Below the pieces are notes generated by a model. It was not told where the DNA came from and did no database searches. It saw nothing but the letters and a program-made list of their open reading frames with translations. 64,000 nt of DNA. It comes from Selaginella tamariscina. Lineage: Eukaryota > Streptophyta > Lycopodiopsida > Selaginellales > Selaginellaceae. How positions within the stretch are numbered: the first letter of the stretch is position 1; each line of letters begins with the position of its first letter. Below are positions 12,350 through 25,392 of the stretch, in pieces. The DNA lies in assembly GCA_003024785.1 (NCBI GenBank), contig PUQB01000555.1, positions 62,001 through 126,000 on the forward strand, written 5' to 3'. A program made the position numbers and the translations under genes.

Positions 12350-14383
12350 TGTTATAGTTTTTATTATGACTCGACCCTTACTTTGGATGTTGACTGTTAT
12401 TACCTACTGTACTATGTTGATGGACCCTAGATGTATTAGGAAACATGCCCGCTTAGTGCACTTGGGTATTTGGTGATGGTCCGGCCAGGTGTCAATAGAT
12501 ATTTGCAAGAAACTCTAAGCGAAGCTAGAACTTACCTTCTAGAAACCACCCCCAATTTTAAAGTCCCAGTTAGGCTGATTGGTTAATATAAATGAGTTCG
12601 GCATGTTTAGTAGGGTTAGAACACCCCTAGGGTTGACCTAACTCTAGGGTTGCCCTAACCCACGCCCTAAAACCCCCACCCCTTGGGTAGGGTTTTAGGG
12701 TTAGAGTTAGGCTAAGTTAAACACTCTCTCATTAACTTAATAAGGGGTTAGTTAATTTAGTGCTAGCCCACATACACATATAGATAAAGAGGGGGGGGGC
12801 TCCATCACATAAATAAGGTAGAGTATGTAGAGTGAGGGTTCCTAGGTTCATGACTGAGCTTGTTACTTTTCTCCCGGTGTAAGCTCTAGCTTGTGTCGTT
12901 AAGGCACAACCCTCTGTTGTGCCGCCCTAACTTCCATACGGCAGGGGTACGTCCCACCTTCGGGGTAACTTACTCTTAACATTGGCGAATCATGCTTGGG
13001 AGGTCTTGTCGGGATGCACGTTTCAAGAGGCAGAGGTTAAGGCATGTCTCCAACCTCCTCCATGTCAAGCTAGGTGTAGCACTCATGGCCAAGCAAGGCA
13101 CATCTGTGTCCTTGTCCAACTATGGGTGTGGGATCTTATTTGACAGGTTCACGTTGCTTAGTTCCTGAGGTTCACTAAGGGGTTTCTAGAGTTGGCATTT
13201 AGGAGGCACGTTTGTGGCACTGGTGCAACTCTCGATCTAAGGGCTATGGCATGATAACCCACATCGTGGAAGGCAGTGTCACATGGAGATGTGACACTGG
13301 GCTAAACATCACACGATACAACACTCGAGGCACGCCCTTTGGGGTTGTGTCATGGGCTTGTCGTCAAGGGGTTGGATACTTTAGGAAACAGACATGCTTG
13401 TGCTCGTACTAGGGTGCTAAGCCTTGGGCATTTGCTCAAGGGAGGTTAGGTCTCGTAACTAGGTGTGCTTAGGCACACTTGGCTAGGGGAGTGTTCTCCT
13501 TGGAATAACCTAAGCTTGTTAGCAAAGCTTTTTCGTGAACACTCACAAAGTCATGTACTTAGGGTTATTCAAACCTAGCCTTAGGGAGTTTGCTTAGTAG
13601 AGCACTCGTGTTCGCCTAAGGCGCACACTCGTGTCCTCACTAAGTACTAGCCATTGGTCTAGGGTATGACTTGGCCACTCAAACCCTTAGGGGTTAGTTG
13701 TGGTTTAGGGTACCCCTTGTCGCCCTAAAGGGGTTGTACTCCCGAATGAGGGTGATGCCTCAAGGGGTAAGTGACAATGCCTTGGCGTTGTCATGGAGGT
13801 ATGTGTGAGACACATCTCCTTTGTGGGGTTAGGGCATGAGTCTGCCTAGGTCTACTAGGAGGATCCTAAAAGTCTACTCGGGTTATCCTCTAGGGTTTAG
13901 GGGATGGTCATTCTAGGGGACCTAGGGTAGGACTCTAAGTCTTTGCCTAATTGGGCCTCTGAGTCAGACTCTTAGGGTTATCTTGGAAGACTTAGCGTTG
14001 CTCATATAGGGTGATGATGCCGAATGGCCACTTGGCAGCCATGTGTTGCCATGTGTTAGCCCTTCGGGTTAAACTCTAACAGTGATGATGCCTTAGCTCT
14101 ATCATGGGGTATGTGTAAAGCACATCTCCTTGATGAGGTTAAGACATGAGCATGTCTAGGTCTACTGGGACATGATTCTGAAGTCTACTCGAGTTATCCT
14201 CTAGGGTTCAGGGATGGTCATTCTAGGGGACTTAGGGTAGGACTCTAAGTCTTCTGCCTAATTGGGCCTTTGAGTTAGACTCTTAGGATTATCTTGGAAG
14301 ACTTAGCGTTACTCACACAAGGTGATGATGCCGGATGGCCACTTGACAGCCACATGTTGACCCTTCAAGTTAAAACTCTGACA
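12350..14383 (+). mobile_element. LTR family A copy with internal tandem duplication
   Basis: Starts TGTTATAGTTTTTATTATG and ends TTAAAACTCTGACA at 14,383. The last ~300 bp occur twice (about 13,789-14,083 and 14,084-14,383), which lengthens it to 2.0 kb. No internal gag or pol sequence is attached, so it is a solo LTR or LTR remnant. Confidence 0.8.
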
Positions 14384-14465
14384 CTTTTTTGTTGCATATA
14401 ATATGGTTTTTTAAGAGACATATGCCATCTACGGTCTAGTAGATTGAACTCTTCTTAAAGAGGAA

Positions 14466-15467
14466 ATGCATGTTGTAACTAAAATGGGTATGTCTATAAT
14501 CCCATTTCTTAATTATTAGCAATTTTAGTTAATTAGCAATTTTTAATATTAAAGGAATATTATTTATAATAATAATATATATTTAAAGAAAGATATCTTT
14601 AGAAATATGTTTAAAGACATAATATTTTTAGAACATTTTATTTTTGTAATTAACCCTTCAATAAAATAGCATTGGTGGACAAAAAATTGATATTATTATA
14701 AAAGTAGAAGGTATTAAGTTATAATATATTATATTTAAAATTGTATGAAAAGAACATGAGAGGTACATATATAAATATTTATGTCGTTATTAAAATACCA
14801 ATATTTAAATATAACATTAATTAAAAATTTGTAATAGTAATATATATATAATATATATATATATAATATATATAATATATATATATATAATATATATATA
14901 CAAAATCTTATATGGTCAATCTTCTTATAAGTTTATATAGTTAAGGAAACAATTTAGTTTTATTATTAAAGAGTTGATTATAATTATGAATACTATTGCT
15001 TTAAGCTTCAGAAGTATAATTGTTTATTTTCATTTCGAACACACAATCACTTCTTTCCATCCGATTGTTTTTGTATAGGTCTAAATTGCAATCTATCAAT
15101 TGGACCTGATGATAAATTATGACTTTATTAACACTTTTTAACTCTACCATATCGAATGAATTTAACATTTATAAAACATGTTAGGTCTTTTTAATTAGAA
15201 GACCATGTTTTCTTTAAGCATCTATTATACCTTTTGCTCTCCTTCTTATGTCGCCTTTTTATGATTTGAACCATGTAACCTTTACTATATTATTTTTTGT
15301 AATGACTTCGGTGTGTCGATAATTTGACTCATTCAATAGGCTGGTTATATGACACATCTAGAGTAATGAAGACGATATCAATTTTTGAAAATCCTTGCAG
15401 CAATTAAAGTATGGTTTAGGTTTCTAGTTCTTTTGTTCAACGAAGTGTGGGGTTTGCACTTCCACAT
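14466..15467. mobile_element. DNA transposon E1, left segment
   Basis: Begins ATGCATGTTGTAACTAAAAT, the same end as E2 (15,510) and E3 (57,653). An AT-rich 0.5-kb region with a TA microsatellite (14,840-14,900) follows. Then comes sequence matching the 3' part of the DUF7869-like gene (about 15,060-15,467, compare 16,060-16,410). At 15,467 it is interrupted by a solo LTR flanked by CACAT. The same gene resumes at 42,156. E1 and E2 are therefore two copies of one transposon family. The right end of E1 is not identified. Confidence 0.7.
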
Positions 15468-15509
15468 TGTCATAGTTTTTACTATGACTCAACCTTTTAC
15501 TTTGCACAT
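15468..15509 (+). mobile_element. First 42 bp of a solo LTR (family A), split by E2
   Basis: Reads TGTCATAGTTTTTACTATGA, the exact LTR start, preceded by CACAT (15,463-15,467). After ..ttttactttgcacat it stops at the left end of E2. The continuation of the same LTR is at 39,595. The ACAT at 15,506-15,509 is repeated at 39,595-39,598 as the E2 target duplication. Confidence 0.8.
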
Positions 15510-15535
15510 ATGCAAGTTGTAACTAAAATGGGCAT
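15510..15535 (+). repeat. Left terminal inverted repeat of E2
   Basis: 26 bp starting ATGCAAGTTGTAACTAAAAT and ending GGGCAT. It pairs with the right terminus 39,569-39,594. The same left end occurs at 14,466 and 57,653. The next ~480 bp are AT-rich without a gene. Confidence 0.8.
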
Positions 15536-16027
15536 AGTTATAGTCCCATTTCTTAATAATTAACAATTTTAACTATTTAATTAGCATTTCTAATATTAAA
15601 GGAATATTCTTTAGAATATATGTTTGAAAAATAAGATATATTCTTTAGAATATTCTATTTTGTATTCGACCTTTTAATAAATTATAGCATTCATTGAACA
15701 AAAATTAATAACATTATAAAAGTAGAAAGTATAAATATATAATATATTGCCTAATATAACAATTAAGAAAGAGCATAAGAGGTACATTATATAAATATTG
15801 ATGTTGTTATTAAAATATAATATTTAAACATAACATTATTAATTAAAAATTTGTAGTAGTAATAATATATATAATAACAAAATCTTATAATAATATATTT
15901 CAATCTTCCATATCGTTTTTTAAATTTATATAGTTAAATAAACAATTTGGTACTATTATTAAAGAGTTTATAATAATTATGAATATTAAATATATAATAT
16001 TTTTTTAATTTGTAATTGTTTTAAGCT

Positions 16028-19000
16028 TCAGAAAAACATACATTCCCTTGCAGTTTTGTTAATTGTGACTTTATCAATGCTTCTTGACATCCACCCATAT
16101 CGAATAGATTTACATTTATAAAAATGCTGGGTCTTTTTGATTGGGGACATGTTTTTCTCTAGGCATCCATTATATCTTTTGTTCTCCTTCTTGTGTCGCC
16201 TTTTTTGTGGTTTGAACCATACAACTTTAACAATACTATTTTTTGTGATTACTTCAGATGTGTCGATAATTTGACCCATCCAAATAAGCTGATTATATGA
16301 CGCATCTGAAGTAATGAGAACCATCATTAGTTTTTGAAGATCCCGACAGCAATCAAAGTATGCTTTAAGTTTTTGGTTCTTGTCCAATAAAGTGTAGGAT
16401 TTGCACTTTCACATCACTACTAGCTTCTATGTCGTTTGTTGCTCAGTGATGTCATTTCAATCTCCTCTCACCACCTTGTTTTAAGCCAAAAAGGGTGTTG
16501 CAATTTTGTACTTGTGACAGTAGGCCCTTCCAACTCTCAAACAACAGTCTCCCAATAGTCGACCACATACTTATATAGTTCTGAATAACCAGTTGCCTTA
16601 TCAGAATTCTTTGGCATTGATTTTTGAACCCATGCCACATATTTTTTTAATGCCATTAATAATAACCTCTTGTTCCTTAAGCTGGGCACTCAATGGAATA
16701 GGGTCTGGTTGTCCTTCTGGGAGAAGTGGCTTTCCATTCTCTCCACTTTTGAAGAGCATTAACCCCTCTTTTGGTAACCACTCATGTTCTGATGGCCGTA
16801 ACTTGTACTACATAATAGGTATACCATCTCGTATAGAGAAAAAAGAATTGTAGCGGCACAAGGTGACCAACTAAAGAATCACTCCCCTCTTTTATATACT
16901 TCTTGAGAAATTTTTTGAAGTCTGGCACCTCAGTCACAAGCAATGCACAACTTTTTTTGGAGATGCAATTTTCAAAAAGATTCATCATATGCGGTAAGGT
17001 AAGTGCACTTGTCCTTTTTGTAGAGTTGGAGACCTTGCTGAAGAACGCATCAATATCTTCATGAGTATGACCACCATAAGAAAACTGAGTGTGATTGTTT
17101 CAAACACACCTTTGGCAACAAGCATTGACAAGTATGCTAGTACATATCTAGAAAATAAAAGTATGAGTTTGAGAAACCCTTAAGTAAATGATTTACCTAT
17201 TTTTGTTCTCGCTTATACAATTATCCATCTGTAAAAGCAAATGACGAGGAAGCTTATTTTGATGTTGAGGACACATGTACACTATTTGAGCTAGATCCCC
17301 ATTGAACTGAACTCTCAACAGGGCCATCTATTTTTGTGCAGGCGCTGACAATGCCTCTCATATTCCCAAGTAGCCTCAAGTGCAGACATGTTCATGAAAG
17401 CATTATATAAAGGTTGAAGGTGTTGTTTCTTCATTTGAGATCACTGATAGGATGTGTCTGTGAGTGGGCTTCAAGGTTTTTAAAACACATGGCCAACGAC
17501 CCAATAGTGAAATTGAAGTTGCTAGACCAATGTGGAAGTGAAAGTGTCCATATGACTCATAACCGTGTCCATGTGTTAGCACACTGTCAATGAAATCGAA
17601 AGTTTCATGACATTTTCAAGGCATTTTGGTGTTGCAACGAGCTTTGGAATGCTGGTCTTTGAATGATCCATCTTGTCATGGATCAAGCACAGGTACTCTG
17701 ATGGGCATGACACAGAAAGCATGTGGTGTGCATAGTACTGAGACCGGCAAGTTTTGTTTGCAATCATGTGGGCCTCCATCTCTTTGAATGGCAAGTGATC
17801 TCCACCAAGGTTTTTGCACAAGCCTCTGCAGCCTTCAATGATGTACAAGTGTCACACTTGGAAAAGCTAAAGTGTTTTGCAATCTCCACATCCTTAAAAT
17901 GAGTATTCCATATGTTGTTAAAGGTACCAGTGCAGATTGCTTGCAGCCATCAAACTGAGGCACTTGTTCACATGTTCACACAGCTTCAAATTGAGTGTAG
18001 ATTGAAGGCAAAACCTTGAGATTTTCCCTGACCCCTACATTTGTGGTTCGGCATTTGTGAGGCATCCTATCTGGATTTGCTTCCACAAAAGCCTTGAGTA
18101 TCTCTATGGCTGCCATAATGTGAGAGCGGGTTTTGACCAAGCAAGTGTTCCCATGTACTGAGGTTCGAGCTCCATCTAGCCACTCATCCCTCCAACGGTA
18201 GAACGTGGTCTTTGGGATCCCGTATATACTGTACCAAGCTTTGAAGCAGATGGCAACCTTATTAAATACCATGGATGTACTCTGATAACCTGTGTTCGAG
18301 CCATTCCATCAATACACCCAGTTAGTGCAGCATATTACAAACTCATGCCTTTGCTTTTGGGTGAGCGTACGAAGACATGTCTACATTGGGTAATTTCTTC
18401 CGGTCTGCCATCTGACAACACTTCTTCTTGCCAGTCAATCGTAGAAATGCTCGTAACACTTTCAGAAGATGTAGGATTCATCTTGACCCTCTTGTTGAAA
18501 CTTGCAGGGGAAGATCTGCAACCCATGAATCGCCTTTTTCGTACAATAGGACCAATGCAAGGAACCTCTTCAAATATGAGTTGTTCTTTCTAGGTTGTTA
18601 TTATTAAAATCCAACCCAGAATATGTTGAACCATCTTGCTGTCTTAATTCAGATGTTCGCCACCTCACGAGGGATCCAGGATGCAAAGTGCCATTCGGTG
18701 AAACCTCTGTCACAACCACACCCACAAAGTCGGACCCTAGTTTCTCTTCTGACACTGCTTCCATTGGATTTATAGTTGTGATGATGCCTCTCCCAACCTC
18801 AATCTCATGAAGAAAGAGAATCTCTCATCCATCACAGCAGGCAAGCCATCATCTGGAAAACTCGTGCTACTGTTTGTTTGTGACTCTGTATATTCTGTGT
18901 CAGCCTTGACTTCATCCAAATTCCACAATACAGGAGAACCCTCCTCAATTCCATTTCTGGAACCTCAACATGCTTGAAAATGGTGTTCACCCATACGTAC

Positions 19001-19170
19001 ACAGAAGATCCTTGGGCAATATTGTGACATGATACATTATCATCTCAAACTTCCACAGTTCCAGTGCCAACTATCTCGTTGTTCCGAAGAAGATGGTAAG
19101 GGGATTTGGAATTAACTTGGTCATATTTCAAACTAAATGGGAAGCGCATTGGAACAATTTATCTCCAGTA
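16028..19170 (-). pseudogene. DUF7869-like putative transposase gene (degenerate, E2 copy)
   Basis: The minus strand shows an N-terminal segment (NNEIVGTGTVEV, HNIAQGSSVYVWVN), then KAWYSIYGIPKTTFYRWRDE (helix-turn-helix-like, about 18,190-18,250). Next are LYIIEGCRGL, LCLIHDKMDHSKTSIPKL (about 17,640-17,700), LQMDNC..ENKNR (about 17,200-17,235) and GGHTHEDIDAFFSKVS (about 17,035-17,080). I recall this motif series from DUF7869-type proteins of mosses, algae and invertebrates. The spaced acidic residues would suit an RNase-H-fold nuclease; that is inference. It is broken: one in-frame TGA near 19,055 is CGA in the E1 copy, and the frame changes several times. Some changes may be introns, for example after NKNR where GTAAAT follows. 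It is the first gene in both E1 and E2, so it is a candidate mobility gene. Confidence 0.6.
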
Positions 19171-19328
19171 TTATACATATTGTCTGCACATAAATAATTG
19201 TGTTATTTATGATATCTGTTTATGCAATATTTCTAAGAAACATAACTGCGGTTATTTAATAATATGCATGTGCAAATAATACATATTATGTATAAAGATA
19301 ATATCTCATGCTTTATTAATACAACTGA

Positions 19329-19620
19329 TGGGCGGGATTAATCCCGCCCACGACTCCATCCGACGAGGAACGATGGGCAGGATTAATCCTGCCGTCGACT
19401 CTACCCATCGGAGAGAGTCGGCGGGATTAATCCTGCCGTCGATTCCCTCCCACGAGGAAGAATCGGCGGGATTAAATCCCGCTGGCCGATTCCTCCCACG
19501 AGGAAGAATCGGTAGGATTAATCCCGCCGCCGGTACTTTTCTCGTTGGAGAGAGGCAGCGGGTTTAATCCCGCTGCAGACTCCCTTCGACGAGGAAGTAC
19601 CGGCGGGATTAATCCCGCTG
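19329..19620. repeat. Palindrome array 1 (GGCGGGATTAATCCCGCC)
   Basis: Seven copies of an 18-bp palindrome, some with one or two changes, spaced about 40-45 bp. The spacers are themselves partly self-complementary, for example cgactct..agagtcg and gattcctc..gaagaatc. It separates the DUF7869-like gene from the SAM/TNP2 module. A segment of 200-300 bp is repeated in the same order and direction in array 2 (from about 29,308). Confidence 0.9.
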
Positions 19621-20020
19621 ATTCTTCCTCGCAGGCACTGGAAATGTTTTTTGATGAGTTTTATACAAGATTTTGACGTAAACCACTTTCTAAAAGCACA
19701 TATGTGTAAATGTAAAATGTTGGATACAATCGCATATGCGTTTTAAGCCAATGTTTGGAAGCATTATTTTGGGCAAGGTTATCTTTTGTGTTTACAGAGA
19801 GGTTTAAGTAATGTTTTTGACATGGTTTTATGTACTTGTTTTTATAGGGACTTTTATTGGTGTTTATGTGATTGTTTATGTGCCGGTATTGACATGATTT
19901 ATTATCTATGTTTTTAAAGGAGTTAATGTTGCACAGTAAGATTTAAGTCACCTCAAATAGTATATTAAACATAATTATTTATAATTAGATTTCATGGATA
20001 GATTATAGCTACAAGTTTAT
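19621..20020. other. Spacer, no gene seen
   Basis: 400 bp of AT-rich sequence between array 1 and the 3' end of the SAM-domain gene. It probably holds the 3' untranslated region of that gene. Confidence 0.4.
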
Positions 20021-23000
20021 TTAAAACTGTCGTCCATCCCACTTTTTAGTTTTCCAGGCAGCCTCGTTGATTTCCACAGTTCCAGTCTCAACACAGGCAC
20101 TTGCAAACTCCTTTAGAACTTGAAGACTATTGTTTTTCGTCTTTTTGTAAATATTTAGCTCCCACCCCTTTTCCTGTGCAAAGTTAACACAATCATTGAC
20201 CTTCACTGCCCGAGGACCATCCTTGCTTAGAAGTTTATACACAAGAAGCTTATGTTCAAAAGCAGATCTGCCAGCAATATTTGCTCTCCAATCATCAGGA
20301 AGAATAGGAACCTAATATAAAATTGAAGAACATATTAGCTCAACTACTAAACTTGAACGGGAATTACCTTGTTCTTGTTCTGGATAGTAAGATTCGTGGT
20401 CGATGTTTGTACAATAGGACTTTTAGTCTTTGTTTGCTGTAAGACAATTGTGAGCCGAGTATAGAAAAGACAAATTAACATACCTGCACATCTCTAGATT
20501 TGGAACTGGTTTTAGGTTCTATATGGCTGCCATCTTCATCAAGGATGTCGGACTTTGATAGTCGCTCTTTCGGATACTTAATAAACCATCCACCTGATCC
20601 ACACAAGTCGTCGAAGTTTTGAACGTCAGGTTCAGGTGGGAATGGAAGCGTTGTCTTCAACATATGCTGGTGGATATCCTTTCTGTAAATCTTCAGTTTT
20701 ACACAATCAGGACCCAACGCTACACAGTGGACTGTTGCGTTAGGGTTCACTTCCTCAACCACAGCGCATCCAATATGAGCTCCTATTTCTGACTTTAAAT
20801 AAACTCTGTCGCCTTTCTTACACTCTACGAAAGCCTGAGAATTACTTGTGGCCTGAAACACCAATTAAATTCATAAATAATGTGAATGAAGCTCTTACCT
20901 GCTTCTGAATGTCAGAGTTGTTTGTAACCTGGTCCAGGTTGTTGCTACTTGATCCTGTATGAATGAATTAGCACGAATTAAAAATTATATGCATACGTAC
21001 CTCTTGTACTACATCTGCTCGATTTGGAGAAGGTTCATGCTCCTGGAAGTACATGTAATCAAAGAATGAAAAACATAAATTGAAATATACCTCAAGTGCG
21101 TCCCTTAGTGAAAAAGTATATTGTTGTGCTCTAGATGAAGTTATTACTTGTTCTTGTTCTCGTGGGGTACTCTGAGTCTGACCATCCTCACCGCCATTGG
21201 AAGCAACTTTATCTCCATTGTACCTCTGACTTGAAGATAGTAAGCGGCCTTTTTCTCTCTGCATTTACAAGTTAATATAAGACCTATCTTCTAGAGTTAT
21301 GTTTAGCCCACCTTACGACTATGATTTGATTTCTTCTTCCTAGTAGTTGCCTCTAATTTAGTGCTCTAATTCAAAGCAGTCAGCAAACAAAAAAAAATAG
21401 TTTAAAAGCATATTGGACATGAACTTACCTGCTCGTCCTCGTCAATATGGTGACCTTCAGATTCTTGTGATGTGCCTATGTGAAGTAAAGCATTCATATT
21501 TTAAAATAGAAAACAAACTCGCTTCAGGTGTAAAAAATTACCTCCGCTTCAGGTCGTCTCAGCTTGCCATTTGTAGCAGCCTACTTAATGTGTTAGAGTA
21601 TACATAATAATAGAGTTTAAAATCATGCCTGCTCGTCAACGTCAATATGGTTGGCTTCAAATTCGTCATGCATCACCTGAAAAATTCAAGTCTTAATACA
21701 GAATACTAGCAATATAAAAGGTGCAGAAATTACCCGCAATCCATGTTGTCTCAGCGGTATGCCATTTGTAGCAGCCTAGCCAATGTGTTAGAGTATACAA
21801 TACATACATAACCTATAATAACATATATACTAAATGCATACTTGTGCTACAGTTTCTGGGTCCTTGGAATTTGAGAATGAGGAGCCTCAATATCGTCATG
21901 TTCCTCCTCTTCGTCCTATGTACATGTGAAATAAAGCATTGTGGTTAAAACAAAATAAATTACGAAGCCGTTACACAATCTTACCCCGACTCAAAACTCA
22001 TCTGTCGTTTAAATCTTTGTTGCTTCCCATTCTTAACAACCTGCTCAATGTGTTAATAGCTAAGTGTACATGATAAACACCCACCTCTACTACATGTTTG
22101 TGGCTTCTTTGATTTTGAAGAGGAATAGTTGTGTCGTCCTCCTCTTCATACACCCTCTGTACTCAATGTAAGAATGCATCTGACTATTATAACACTTACC
22201 TTATTAATGGGATGTTTCTGGTGTCTACTTGCATTGTTCTCATCCGACTTCTCAACCTCTGTAGAGTTATCCCCGTCCAAGTTGTCCTCGATATCATCAT
22301 CATCTCCATACTCGTTCTTGTCTTCTAACTCAGCATCCTTGAATTTTTGGTCCTGCACGCAAGTGGTCATGCACTCTGGCCACTTCACAAGTTCCTGCAA
22401 CAATCACATAAACACAATTATCTAAAAATGAAGAAGAGAACTTGCATGAGTACCTCAAGTTGTATGTCATCAATCTTTTTAATTGATCTAGGAACAAACA
22501 GTCCTGCAGCTCGGCCACCCATAGTCTTCACGCGGAGTCTAAAAAAGGTGATACCACCTTCCTCGCAAATGCTTTCCACAACAGCAGACCCGGCAGTTAC
22601 ACAATCTCGTTTATAGAACTTCGGATGGCTCATTCGAGCTCTTTGCAGTCGCTGAAAAAATGAGCAAAGCTCCCTGTCAACCGGAAACTTTGCAGCTATA
22701 AGCCTGACCATAGTTTCCCCAAATGTATACTGTCTTCGAGGATAATTCATCTTTTCATGCTTGTACAACCGCCGTCGTTGGTTACTAAGAACATCCACAA
22801 TAATGGTGCTGATGAAGTCTTCAGGACATGTATATCGGGTGCCATCTGGAAATTCTATACATGGCATCTCTTTATCGTCAGCTAGTTCTTGAACAAGGTC
22901 TTCTTTCTTCTCTATCCAGAATGAATCCTTTTTTTTATCCTTGAATGATGCCTTGAGGAAATTCGGAAATACTGTATAGACATGTTCGCGGATCCGCCTG

Positions 23001-24103
23001 GAGCACTGAACACGAGTCATCCACTGCTTAGCCCAGCCTGCTCTCTTCAGCGCCCACTTCCCACTACAGACCTTGTTTTTGAAACTTCCATGAACTCGCC
23101 AACAATCACTGGGGGATGGTGTCTCCCCTGCTTCCATGTTGCAAATCGCAGCTCGCCGGTCATTCATTTTCATTTTCTTTGGTGGAGTTTTTGGTATGGA
23201 ACCATCTGAAGATGTCGACGCTTATGCCAAGACTCCGTACGATCGCTTTCCTGGCGCACACTGTCACCATCAATCTCTGAGACCTTGAAGTTGTCTTCTG
23301 ATTTCCCAGAGGAGAAAATGCTTGCAAAGCCTGCTTTTGCCTTCATTAGTTGAATGCTGTTCACTATTCCCTCGGCAACACCAAATGGAAAACCAAGATG
23401 TTGAAGCTTGGAGGCCGTGAGATTGACAATCGAATTTCCATGCAGCGCATGCTCATAGCATAGTTGTGTGATGTGTTCTTCATATGTTGGGAATTTAGCA
23501 CAAATAAAATCAATAACCTCGTCGACACCCCAATCCATCAAATCCATGAGAGACACTTTTGATAACGTTTGAGCCATCTTCTTCCTTGCTCCTGCAATGA
23601 TAAAACAATGAGAACCCCGCGACCTTAAACTATAGAGTTTGCTTACTAAAAACGTTTTGTCCCTTAGGAAGTCGGTGGAGTGGACTAGAGGCCCTCTCTA
23701 CACCAGTCTCAATACTCGCAGAAACCCCTTGACGTTGAGAAGCTGTTGGAGAGAATGAAGATACCCCAACTCGGCCGTGAGATGTTCTAGAGACCCCAGC
23801 TTCATGCCGAGGTCGGCCGTAGGAAGCTGTCGATAATCCAACTTGGCGCCGAGGGCTGGGTCTTACCCCATGTCGATGTTGAGGACTACACACCTCTGTA
23901 GGACCTATTTCGATTGGGGATGCTCGACATCGAGTACCTTGTCTCATCTGATGTCGATCCTGAGGAGTACATGTCATTGTAGCAAATCGGGGAGGCTCGG
24001 CTCGGATCGGAGATCCTGCAAACCGGGATGGATACCCATCTTCAAATCCTAAAAAGCTATCCTCTGGCTGCATATAGAAATGCAGATCCTCAGCGCTACC
24101 CAA
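20021..24103 (-). CDS. Spliced SAM-domain protein gene of E2
   Basis: Start codon at 24,103. The first exons are 24,103-23,647, 23,591-23,268, 23,205-22,454, 22,394-22,200 and 22,156 on. Their GT-AG junctions keep one reading frame. Further short exons run to a last exon 20,311-20,021. The product has a basic, serine-rich N-terminus, a SAM-like domain in exon 2 (WGVDEVIDFICAKFPTYEEH ... LTASKLQHLGFPFGVAEGIV) and a conserved unknown domain in exon 3 (YTVFPNFLKASF, PDGTRYTCPEDF, RRQYTFGETMVRLIA). An acidic linker and a tudor/BAH-like segment follow (GDRVYLKSEIGAHIGCAVVE, about 20,720-20,820). SAM domains mediate protein-protein binding, so this may be an accessory factor like CACTA TNPA; that role is inference. 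Phase was not resolved for some exons between 22,000 and 21,400, so a small defect there is possible. It is divergent from the TNP2-like gene. Confidence 0.65.
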
Positions 24104-25392
24104 AAACCCTTGCCTATGAATGTCTGGTTTAAAAAACCCTTCCTCTACAAAGCACCTCGCATTTATGCCTTAATCCATTTTTGAAAACATGGCTGCGGCG
24201 GGAGTTCCACTTATTCCAAACACACTTTGTCTGCTCCACTCCATTATCTAGAATAGTGGAATGCGAAAACATGCCCTTTGTATATAAACCACCAGGGTCC
24301 CGCAACCAATGGTCAGGATCAAATAGCCGATGGACAACCCAGATCTACGAAATCCCTCAAGCATTCTACCGTGTAGTTGCTGTTAATGGTGCTCTTTATG
24401 TACATGTTCATCTTGTTGTTTCAAGGATTTGATGTATGTGTCATGAAAGTGCTTTGTAGATTGATTGTTTCCATTCTTTTGGACAAGGTTCATTTTCTAG
24501 CTCTATTTAATATAATTTATCACAGCGATTGTAGGAAACAAGACAATATAAGGGGGTACACACCAAACCTGAGCAGATGCTATATAGTGAGAAAATATCT
24601 TGGTAGGTGTATATGCATTACGGATGCTTCCTTGCTTGTGAGCAAAAATAATATGCAATTATGTTATTCAAATCTCCACAATTGCGAAAAGTGCTTCTGA
24701 TGCAAAGAATATTATCCAATCCGTGGTTCAATTTTTGACTACAACCTGTTATAACATCAACAGAGAAGGTATGCCTCTCAAGTTTCACAAACCATTAACA
24801 TTGCTAGTCTACTTTGCAGATGTTTCATCAGTTGCTTGGAAGAGAGAAGTGGTTTCCTGGCTACTTCTGAGATCTTATATGTCGGTGTAGCTAGACATAC
24901 TAGACATTGTTATCTGAACATATCTCTGCACACTACTCTGGCTCTATCAACTTCACTCTACCTCAGCTCAAACCTGATATATGCAGCTAGCTCCATGATG
25001 ATCAGGCTCCCACCGTGCACTACTTGGATTCACAGTTAGCATTTGTGAACATACTTGTACCAAAGCTGGTGTAGGCGTTTTACCACTTCAGGCATTTCTA
25101 CCACTGCTCCTTCTAGTTAAAGCATGCTAAGGCCACTACAACAACAACACAAATGGCCCATACACACCAAAAATAGCAACTTGAAACTTGAAACTTGAAA
25201 AATCTTCCAAGGCGTTTGTAGCACGAATCTGTAGGAGATTGCACAGCATCATACGACTCTAGCATGGCCATGAAATCAGCACAAAAATCACATTCATCAT
25301 ATACATCCATTAGATTGAATATATAGAGGCAAAACTACAACTAGCATTTAGGGTTCATTTTGTTTGATACTGTGAGTAGGAGGGACAATGTG
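24104..25392. promoter_or_regulatory. Divergent intergenic region of the SAM and TNP2-like genes
   Basis: 1.3 kb between two start codons facing away from each other. No convincing open frame. It presumably holds both promoters. I cannot assign TATA boxes with confidence in this AT-rich sequence. Confidence 0.45.

Noticed and set aside
19330-19567. Open frame across array 1
   Set aside because: Repeats GGINPA-like peptides dictated by the palindrome. Similar frames appear in every array on both strands.
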